Shown piece after piece: positions 1-5,834 of a DNA stretch of 14,024 bases. A program made the position numbers and the translations under genes. The notes under the pieces were generated by a model. It had not been told where the DNA came from. It saw only the letters and a list, made by a program, of their open reading frames with translations, and did not search any database. Numbering within the stretch: the first letter of the stretch is position 1; every line of letters begins with the position of its first letter. This DNA is from JBGOUV01 sp041477815 (GTDB taxonomy: Bacteria; Acidobacteriota; Terriglobia; Bryobacterales; JACQDG01): contig JBGOUV010000170.1 of the NCBI GenBank assembly GCA_041477815.1, forward strand, positions 1 through 14,024, given 5' to 3'.

Positions 1-1
1 C

Positions 2-571
2 CTGGAGCCGGAACCGGTCACGGGCAGCGAGAACTTCTTTGAGCTTGTTCGCAAGTATCAAATAGGTCCGGGTCTGCACATTCTTCGATGTCCCGGGACC
101 AGTTGGCAGGACGTTGTTGAGGCCTGCATTTCGCGGAGTGATGCCATAATCATTGATGTGACGGAGCTATCCTCGAATCTGGCCTGGGAGCTAAAACAAG
201 CGCTGGCAGTCCACTCCGTGGAGAAGATTCTGCTTACATGTGCTACCGATGATGACGACCCAAACCGCTCTGTCCCAGCGCCGGTGGTAGCCAGTTTAGA
301 ACAATTGCTGGGCGACGGCTGCCTCGACCGCGTCAAGTTCTTCGTTTACCCACGCAGGATGGCGTCGTATCGCGTGTTCAGCCCTGGTGTGCTGGAGCAC
401 GAGTTGGTGCAGCGGCTTCGATATGACCTCTCGTCGTGTATGGCCAGTTCCTCGGCCCAGCTCGAGCAGTTCGAATGCCCCTATTGTTCAAACGAGCTCA
501 CATCGAAATCGTACTGCCCAAAATGCGACGTCCTTCTTGACCCAGACGTCGAGCCTTCGGAAGCGCTCTAA
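2..571 (+). CDS. Partial gene: alpha/beta domain protein with C-terminal zinc ribbon (5' end outside window)
   Basis: The reading frame is open from base 2 to the TAA at 569-571, so 189 residues are visible and the start lies off the left edge. An ATG at 158 exists, but the frame before it reads as sensible protein, so it is probably internal. The visible part has alternating hydrophobic strands and helices. A segment reading SDAIIIDVTELSSNLAWEL is followed by a second strand, KILLTC, and resembles Rossmann/TIR-like folds, but I cannot assign a family. The C-terminus carries CPYC, nine residues, then CPKC: a four-cysteine zinc ribbon near residues 160-176 of the visible part. Codon choice is less biased to C or G in third positions than in the genes to the right, which hints at a different origin. 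The gene converges on the minus-strand genes, and its stop overlaps the end of the gene remnant at 568-696. Function unknown. It is certain as an ORF; the fold is tentative. Confidence 0.75.
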   Translation: MEPEPVTGSENFFELVRKYQIGPGLHILRCPGTSWQDVVEACISRSDAIIIDVTELSSNLAWELKQALAVHSVEKILLTCATDDDDPNRSVPAPVVASLEQLLGDGCLDRVKFFVYPRRMASYRVFSPGVLEHELVQRLRYDLSSCMASSSAQLEQFECPYCSNELTSKSYCPKCDVLLDPDVEPSEAL

Positions 572-696
572 AGGGGGAGCGCGGGCTCGACCTCTACCAG
601 GGTGCTGCAGAAGGTCGGGCCGCCTCCCAGATCGGTCAAGCGCGTGTTGGACAGCGCGTTGATATTCCTGCCACCTAGTGACCGTTTGTACCAGCG
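568..696 (-). pseudogene. Remnant of the 3' end of a molybdopterin oxidoreductase gene
   Basis: Read on the minus strand, 586-696 encodes 37 residues that match residues 634-670 of the oxidoreductase at 3257-5281. It begins RWYKRSLGG and ends FCSTLVEVE, without gaps. The frame then adds five unrelated residues and stops at 568-570. By my count 97 of 111 bases are identical, and 34 of 37 residues. Nine of the twelve changed codons are silent, so this piece diverged under protein-level selection and was not decaying from the start. No start codon or upstream part of the gene is present. Similarity ends abruptly at 697, 37 bases beyond the ADOP stop codon. The remnant lies in the same frame as the ADOP gene, separated by its TAA stop. 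Confidence 0.85.
586..696. repeat. Direct repeat, copy 1 (tail of oxidoreductase gene)
   Basis: This 111-bp copy matches 3272-3382 in the same orientation at about 87% identity, with no gaps. Together the two copies bracket the ADOP permease gene. The outer and inner edges show no further similarity on either side. Confidence 0.85.
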
Positions 697-732
697 CTGA
701 GCCGGGTGGAGATGGCGTCCAAGGATTGACTG

Positions 733-3222
733 TTAGTCGCTGCGCAGCGCTACGCTGGGATCGACGGCTGCCGCCCGGCGCGCCGGAAGGTAACTGGCCA
801 CGAGTGCCGCGCCGGCAAACACCACACAAGTGCCGGTCAGGGTTACAGGATCAGCAGGACCGACGCCATAAAGCAAGCTGGACATCCAACGCGCGGAGAT
901 CAGAGCGGCCACGATGCCCAGAACCAGACCGATGCCGGTAGTGCGCAGGGCTTGGCCCACCACCAGCCACGCCGCATCCGACCTGGTCGCTCCTAAAGCC
1001 ATCCGGATGCCGATTTCCTGCGTTCGCTGCGTCGCCGCGTACGACATTACGCCGTAAATGCCTAGCATCCCGAGCAACGTCGCGAGGGCGGCAAACAGCC
1101 CGATCAGGCCGGCGCGGAAGCGGGGCTGCGCGATGGAGTCCGCCGCGATCTGCTGCATCGTCTTTACGTCCGTCACCACCGCGCGTGAGTTCAACGCCAT
1201 GGCTTCCCGCCGGATTGCCGCCGCGAGCGGCAGCGGATCTCCAGCGGTGCGCACCAACATCGTCGGGCCATACCAGGGATACTGGCGATAGCTGTAGAAG
1301 ACCTCCGGCTGAGGGGGCACGTCCAGTGCCGAGCTGCGGACGTCGCCAATGACGCCTACGATTTCACGCCACTCCGGCTGGCCAGGCGCGGGCGGGACTC
1401 GAAAATACCCGAATCGCTCCGAGCTGCCCATCGCCACACTCTTCCCGATCGGGTCTGCGCCGGGCCAGTAGCGGCGCGCGGCGGTTTCGTTTACAATCGC
1501 CACGAGCTTTCCGTCGCCGGTGTCGCCCTCGGTGAAGAGTCTTCCTTTCTTAAGCGGGATGCCCATGATAGGAAAGTAAGCCGGGGTTACCGCTCGGGTG
1601 ATCACCTGCGGGGATTCCGACGCGGACCGTGCCGGTCGGCCTTCCAGCGTCACGGGCTGGTCAGGCACTCGTCTGCGGGTGAGTGGAGCCTCACTGACAG
1701 CCCCTACCATCCGCACGCCCGGCAGGCCGGCGATCCGCATCATGAGGTCGTGGAAGTAGGGCTGCTGGTTGCCCGGACCGCGGAAAGGGCCAGCGGTGAA
1801 ATCGAACGAGATTGCCAGCACGTTCTCGGCCTGAAAACCGGGGTCTACGCGCTGCAGTTGCAGGAGGCTACGGATCAGCAAACCCGCGACGGCGACCAGC
1901 GCGACAGCGAGCGCCACTTGGCCGGCCATTAACGCCCGCCGGAGCCGACTGCCGCGAGGCGCCTCATGGGTGCGAGCGTTGCCACGCAGAATCGACAGCA
2001 GGCTGCCCGATGCCAACTGCACTCCAGGAGCGAGCCCGCAAAGACCTGCGGCCGCCAAGGCAATGGCGATGGCGAAGGCCAGAACGCCCCAGTTCATGCG
2101 CGCTCCGGCCACGAGAGGAACGTTGCCGGACATGCCCTGGATAAGCAACCCTTGCGCCCAAAATGCCAATAGAACGCCACCGGCTGCCCCCAGCCCGCTC
2201 AGCAATAGACTTTCAACCAGAACCTGCTGAACCAGGCGCGCGGTGCTGGCTCCTAACGCGCTCCGAATCGCCATTTCGCCGCTCCTGGTCAAAGCCCGCG
2301 ACACCGCGAGGTTCGCCACGTTGGCGCACGCAATCAAAAGCACGCAGCCGACGGCGCCGAACAAGACCAGCAGTCCGGTGCGGTGACTCCCCACCATCTC
2401 CGCCCGCAAGGGAACCACCTGGACGTCCGTGACGCTCCCGCCGGCCGGATACCGATCGGAGATTCGCCGGGCCAGGGCGGTCATCTCCGTCCTTGCCCGC
2501 TCGATGGTCACGCCGGGCTTCAACCGCCCCACCACGCTGAACCAGGCGCAGCAACGGCCAGCCGCGTCCGGTCCCGGCAAAGGACCTCCGCCCCAAAACG
2601 CAATCGGCAAAAACACCTGCGTTCCGGGGGGGAAATCGAAGCTCGCCGGCATGACCCCGACTATGGTGTAAACGCCGCCCCGAAAAGTGTCCACTTCGAT
2701 GGTCTTGCCGAGGATAGCTGGGTCGCCACGGAATCGCTCTCGCCAGTAGGAATGACTCAGCACCGCCGCCCGATGGTCTCGCAGCCGGTCTTCCTCCGGC
2801 GAGAATGTCCGGCCGAGGACGGCTTGGACGCCGAGAGCACGGAAAAAGCCCGAGGAGACATACATCCCGCGCACACGCTCCGACGAGTCCTCCCAGCGCA
2901 GGTTGAATGCAGCCACGGTGTCACTGGAGGTGGGCCAGGCTCCCAAGTGTTCGAATACGGTGTTCTGCGCGTCCCAGTCGACGAAATTGGCCGGACTGAC
3001 GAGCGCGCGCGCGATGCCCTGCTCCGGGTTGCTCGGCCACAACATCGCCAGCCGTTCTTCGTCCGGAAACGGCAGAGGTGTCAGGAAGGCCGCTTGGATC
3101 ACGCTGAACATGGCCGTATTGGCACCAATGCCCAGGGCCAGAGTGAGCGCTGCCAGCGTGGTGAACGCGGAACTCTTTTGGAGGGATCGAGCCGCTTGGC
3201 GGAAGTCTTGCCAGACACTCAT
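733..3222 (-). CDS. ADOP-type permease: orphan MacB/FtsX-like ABC transporter permease
   Basis: This 829-residue protein has the layout of acidobacterial duplicated orphan permeases: two MacB periplasmic-core plus FtsX modules in one chain, with no ATPase encoded nearby. The first module has a transmembrane helix near residues 20-46, a periplasmic domain to about 280, then helices near 283-305, 335-360, 378-400 and 430-452. It includes the FtsX signature NVANLAVSRALTRSGEMAIR (301-320). The second module has a periplasmic domain of about 460-700 and helices near 705-725, 760-780 and 792-812, with RTQEIGIRMALGAT at 733-746. The length is usual for the family. MacB relatives are inner-membrane mechanotransmission proteins coupled to a separate ATPase; what ADOPs move or signal is not established. 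The ATG start matches the conserved family N-terminus, but I see no clear Shine-Dalgarno sequence. The gene follows the oxidoreductase by 34 bp and could be co-transcribed with it. It is flanked by two copies of that gene's 3' end. Confidence 0.93.
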   Translation of the reverse strand: MSVWQDFRQAARSLQKSSAFTTLAALTLALGIGANTAMFSVIQAAFLTPLPFPDEERLAMLWPSNPEQGIARALVSPANFVDWDAQNTVFEHLGAWPTSSDTVAAFNLRWEDSSERVRGMYVSSGFFRALGVQAVLGRTFSPEEDRLRDHRAAVLSHSYWRERFRGDPAILGKTIEVDTFRGGVYTIVGVMPASFDFPPGTQVFLPIAFWGGGPLPGPDAAGRCCAWFSVVGRLKPGVTIERARTEMTALARRISDRYPAGGSVTDVQVVPLRAEMVGSHRTGLLVLFGAVGCVLLIACANVANLAVSRALTRSGEMAIRSALGASTARLVQQVLVESLLLSGLGAAGGVLLAFWAQGLLIQGMSGNVPLVAGARMNWGVLAFAIAIALAAAGLCGLAPGVQLASGSLLSILRGNARTHEAPRGSRLRRALMAGQVALAVALVAVAGLLIRSLLQLQRVDPGFQAENVLAISFDFTAGPFRGPGNQQPYFHDLMMRIAGLPGVRMVGAVSEAPLTRRRVPDQPVTLEGRPARSASESPQVITRAVTPAYFPIMGIPLKKGRLFTEGDTGDGKLVAIVNETAARRYWPGADPIGKSVAMGSSERFGYFRVPPAPGQPEWREIVGVIGDVRSSALDVPPQPEVFYSYRQYPWYGPTMLVRTAGDPLPLAAAIRREAMALNSRAVVTDVKTMQQIAADSIAQPRFRAGLIGLFAALATLLGMLGIYGVMSYAATQRTQEIGIRMALGATRSDAAWLVVGQALRTTGIGLVLGIVAALISARWMSSLLYGVGPADPVTLTGTCVVFAGAALVASYLPARRAAAVDPSVALRSD

Positions 3223-3256
3223 ACGTTCGCCAGACCAAGAGGACGGCGAAGGGCGG

Positions 3257-5281
3257 TCAACTGTTAACGGACTCGACCTCTACCAGGGTGCTGTAGAAGG
3301 TCGGACCGCCGCCCAGATCGGTCAGGCGCGTGTTGGACAGGGCGTTGATATTATTACCACCCAGGGAGCGCTTATTCCAGCGCACCGACTCCGCGCAGAC
3401 GACGCCTGGGCTTACGGTGTCGCCTAGCGACGCGATCAGTTGACAGCTTCCTCGCGCGTTGAAGACCTGTACCAGGTCGCCGTGGTTGATCCCTCGGGCG
3501 GAGGCGTCGGCGGGATGGATTTCCAGTCGCGATCCGGCGTCCTCCCCTGGCCCGGCGTTGCCGAACGTGGAGTTCACCCGCTCGGCTGCCTTGGGGGACA
3601 CCAGCTCCAGGGGAAACTTCTTCTCGCCCAGGCGCGACTCTACCGGCGGCTCGTAGCCGGGCAGCGGGTCGGCCAGATTGCACTTCCCCGACGGCGTCTC
3701 GAAGGCGCCCTCCGCAAACGGCAGGAACGGCTTCCCCACGTGCAGCCGCACCGAGTGGTCTCTCTCCAGATCCTCCAGGGTGATGCCCTGCACCCAAGGA
3801 TGATCGGAGTCGAGCAGCGCCCGGATCATGTCGTCTGCGGTGTCGTCGAAGCAGGGGTCCGGAAAGCCCATTCGCTTGGCCAGGCTCCGGAACAGGTCCA
3901 CGTTCGAGACCGACTCGCCCACCGGCGCGATCGCCGGGCGGGCCAGTTGGAGATAGTAGTGCCCGTAGGCAAAATAGACGTCGGTGTGCTCGAGGAAGGT
4001 CGTCGCCGGGAGCAGGAGGTCGGCATAGTCCGCCGTATCGGTCTGGAATTGCTCGCTCACCACGGTGAACAGATCCTCGCGCCGCAGCCCGGCCAGGACC
4101 CGGCCCTGGTCCGGACACACCGCCGCCGGATTCGAATTGTAGACGAACAGGGCCTTCACCGGCGGATCGTTCTCCTCGGTCAGGGCCTTTCCGAGCTCGA
4201 CCATGTTGATGGTGCGGGGCGCGCGGCCCAGGGCCTGGTGGGACAACTCGGGCATCTCCAACTTGTCCCGGCGCAGGCGGAAGGCGTGGCTGGTCGAAAG
4301 CTGCAGGCCGCCGCCTACCTCGCGCCAGGACCCCGTTACCGCCGGCAGCATGGCGATGGTCCGGACGGCCATGCCGCCCCGCTCGCCGCGCTGCACGCCG
4401 TAGTTGAGCCGGATCGCCGCCGGACGGAGGGTGGCATACTCGCGCGCCAGGCGCACAATGTCGGGCGCGGCAATTCCGGTGAGGGCGGCGACCCGCTCCG
4501 GCGGATACTCCTGCACGCGCCGGCGCAGATCCTCGAAGCCAGCGGTGTACCGCTCGACATAGTCCGCGTCATAGAGACCGTCGCCGAGGATGACGTGCAG
4601 CATCCCCAGGGCCAGCGCCGTATCGCTGCCCGGGTAGATCGGGATGTGCCAGTCCGCCGCGCGCCCGGTGCGGTTCAGGTGGGGATCGATTACATAAAAC
4701 TTCGCGCCGTGGCGCCGCGCTTCGACGATGAAGGGCCACAGGTGAACGTTCGTGCCGAGGATGTTGGCGCCCCACGCGATGATCAATTTGGAGTGGCGGA
4801 ACTGCTCGGGCTCGGTTCCCACGCGGACGCCGTTAGTCAAGGTCATCGCCGCGGCCCCGGCCTCGGCGCAGATGGTGCGGGCCAGGAGCGAGGCGCCCAG
4901 CCGGTGAAAGAACCGCCGGTCCATGCCCGAACCGTTCAGGTACCCCATGGTGCCGCCGTAGCTGTAAGGCAGTACCGCCTCGGGTCCCCACTCGGTCGCC
5001 ACGCGGCGAAGGCCGGCCGCGGCTTCGTCGAGGGCCTGGTCCCAGGTGATCCGCTCGAAGCGTCCTTCTCCCTTCGCGCCCACGCGGCGCATCGGATAGC
5101 GCAGGCGGTCGGGTGAGTATACGCGGTCCTGGTATCGGGCCACCTTGGCGCAGAGGAACCCTTGGGTGACGGGGTGGTGGGGGTTGCCCCGCACACGCAC
5201 GGCGTGGCCGTCTTCTACGTCGACCAGGACCGAGCAGGCGTCCGGGCAGTCGTGGGAGCAGACTGAATAGCGGGTCTCCAT
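3257..5281 (-). CDS. Molybdopterin oxidoreductase with N-terminal [4Fe-4S] site (DMSO reductase family)
   Basis: This 674-residue protein is a catalytic subunit of the molybdopterin-bis(guanine dinucleotide) family (COG0243). An iron-sulphur motif is formed by C8, C12, C16 and C44 (CSHDCPDAC, then GFLCAK). The Mo-binding core follows, and the C-terminal dinucleotide-binding domain covers roughly 555-674, ending in NALSNTRLTDLGGG. C138 in RTICAEAG sits where the family places the protein ligand to molybdenum and is a candidate Cys ligand. There is no twin-arginine signal peptide, so it should be cytoplasmic. Size and layout resemble YoaE-like and formate-dehydrogenase-like single-chain enzymes; the substrate cannot be read from sequence. 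No electron-transfer or membrane-anchor subunit gene is adjacent. The ATG at 5281 has AGGA seven bases upstream (plus-strand 5289-5292) and leaves 31 bp to the divergent thioredoxin-like gene. The last 37 codons before the four terminal residues recur as a remnant at 586-696. Confidence 0.93.
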   Translation of the reverse strand: METRYSVCSHDCPDACSVLVDVEDGHAVRVRGNPHHPVTQGFLCAKVARYQDRVYSPDRLRYPMRRVGAKGEGRFERITWDQALDEAAAGLRRVATEWGPEAVLPYSYGGTMGYLNGSGMDRRFFHRLGASLLARTICAEAGAAAMTLTNGVRVGTEPEQFRHSKLIIAWGANILGTNVHLWPFIVEARRHGAKFYVIDPHLNRTGRAADWHIPIYPGSDTALALGMLHVILGDGLYDADYVERYTAGFEDLRRRVQEYPPERVAALTGIAAPDIVRLAREYATLRPAAIRLNYGVQRGERGGMAVRTIAMLPAVTGSWREVGGGLQLSTSHAFRLRRDKLEMPELSHQALGRAPRTINMVELGKALTEENDPPVKALFVYNSNPAAVCPDQGRVLAGLRREDLFTVVSEQFQTDTADYADLLLPATTFLEHTDVYFAYGHYYLQLARPAIAPVGESVSNVDLFRSLAKRMGFPDPCFDDTADDMIRALLDSDHPWVQGITLEDLERDHSVRLHVGKPFLPFAEGAFETPSGKCNLADPLPGYEPPVESRLGEKKFPLELVSPKAAERVNSTFGNAGPGEDAGSRLEIHPADASARGINHGDLVQVFNARGSCQLIASLGDTVSPGVVCAESVRWNKRSLGGNNINALSNTRLTDLGGGPTFYSTLVEVESVNS
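3272..3382. repeat. Direct repeat, copy 2 (inside oxidoreductase 3' end)
   Basis: This is the intact-gene counterpart of 586-696: 111 bp encoding residues 634-670 of the oxidoreductase. It lies 50 bp upstream of the ADOP start codon in the direction of transcription. Confidence 0.85.
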
Positions 5282-5312
5282 CGGGTAATCCTACATGTTA
5301 TCGTAAGCCTAT
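5282..5312. promoter_or_regulatory. 31-bp gap between divergent start codons
   Basis: The gap separates the minus-strand oxidoreductase from the plus-strand thioredoxin-like gene. It holds an AGGA ribosome-binding site for the oxidoreductase (5289-5292). I see no good Shine-Dalgarno site for the plus-strand gene and no convincing -35/-10 pair in either direction. The gap is too short to hold two full promoters, so promoter elements must reach into the coding ends, or one message is nearly leaderless. This is inferred from spacing alone. Confidence 0.4.
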
Positions 5313-5834
5313 ATGAACCGATTTGTCGCTGTGGTCTTGCTGGCCATCGCCCCTCTCTGGGCTGCTGGGGAACTTTCCAATCGACGCGCCCCGGGGTTTT
5401 CGCTGCCCGATGTTAAGCTCAACCAGCACGACCTGGCCGATTACCGGGGCAAGGTGGTGCTGCTCGAGATCATGCTCACCACTTGTCCCCACTGCATCAC
5501 GTTCGCCCCCATACTGGAAGAGGTCGCCAAAAAATACGCCGGCCGGGTCCAGGTTCTCTCCATCGTCAACCCTCCCGACAGCACCGCCACCGTTAACAAG
5601 CTCATCGCCGATCACCGGCTCTCCTATCCGGTCCTGTTCGATTGCGGCCAAGTGGCCGGCTCTTACATGAAGGCCAGTCCCCAGAATCCCAGCTTCGATA
5701 TTCCCCACCTGTTTCTGATCGATCAGAACGGCCAGATCCGCAACAACTGGGGCTACGGCATGTTCACGCGGGGCATCTTCGAAGGCCGGGCTTTGTTCGA
5801 CGAAGTCGAGAAGTTCCTTAACCCCAAAAAGTGA
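5313..5834 (+). CDS. Exported thioredoxin-fold protein (TlpA/peroxiredoxin-like), CPHC active site
   Basis: The protein has 173 residues. Residues 1-18 form a signal peptide with a hydrophobic core and a likely cut near LWAAG, so the mature protein should be periplasmic or outer-membrane facing. Residues 26-52 follow the AhpC/TSA-TlpA pattern (APGFSLPDVKL, then DYRGKVVLLE). The active-site pair C58-C61 sits in TTCPHC. A proline in SFDIPHLFLID occupies the position of the family's cis-proline loop. CPHC is more typical of oxidising DsbA-like proteins than the CPxC of TlpA reductases, but the AhpC/TSA-like body makes a thiol-disulphide reductase or redox-coupled role equally possible. The stop TGA overlaps the GTG start of the next gene (GTGA, 5831-5834), so it is probably translationally coupled to the YfhO-family gene. 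Start choice rests on the signal peptide, since no clear ribosome-binding site precedes it. Confidence 0.88.
   Translation: MNRFVAVVLLAIAPLWAAGELSNRRAPGFSLPDVKLNQHDLADYRGKVVLLEIMLTTCPHCITFAPILEEVAKKYAGRVQVLSIVNPPDSTATVNKLIADHRLSYPVLFDCGQVAGSYMKASPQNPSFDIPHLFLIDQNGQIRNNWGYGMFTRGIFEGRALFDEVEKFLNPKK

Noticed and set aside
568..732. Independent small gene or RNA between the zinc-ribbon gene and ADOP
   Set aside because: Most of the gap matches the oxidoreductase tail, no start codon or ribosome-binding site precedes it, and no stable hairpin with a T-run was seen.
2383..3267. Plus-strand open frame of 294 codons across the ADOP gene
   Set aside because: It has Arg/His-rich low-complexity translation opposite conserved MacB/FtsX sequence, so it is a shadow.
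3440..5116. Plus-strand open frame of 558 codons across the oxidoreductase
   Set aside because: It is the antisense shadow of the molybdopterin oxidoreductase. Arg, Gly, Val and His dominate, and no domain is recognisable.
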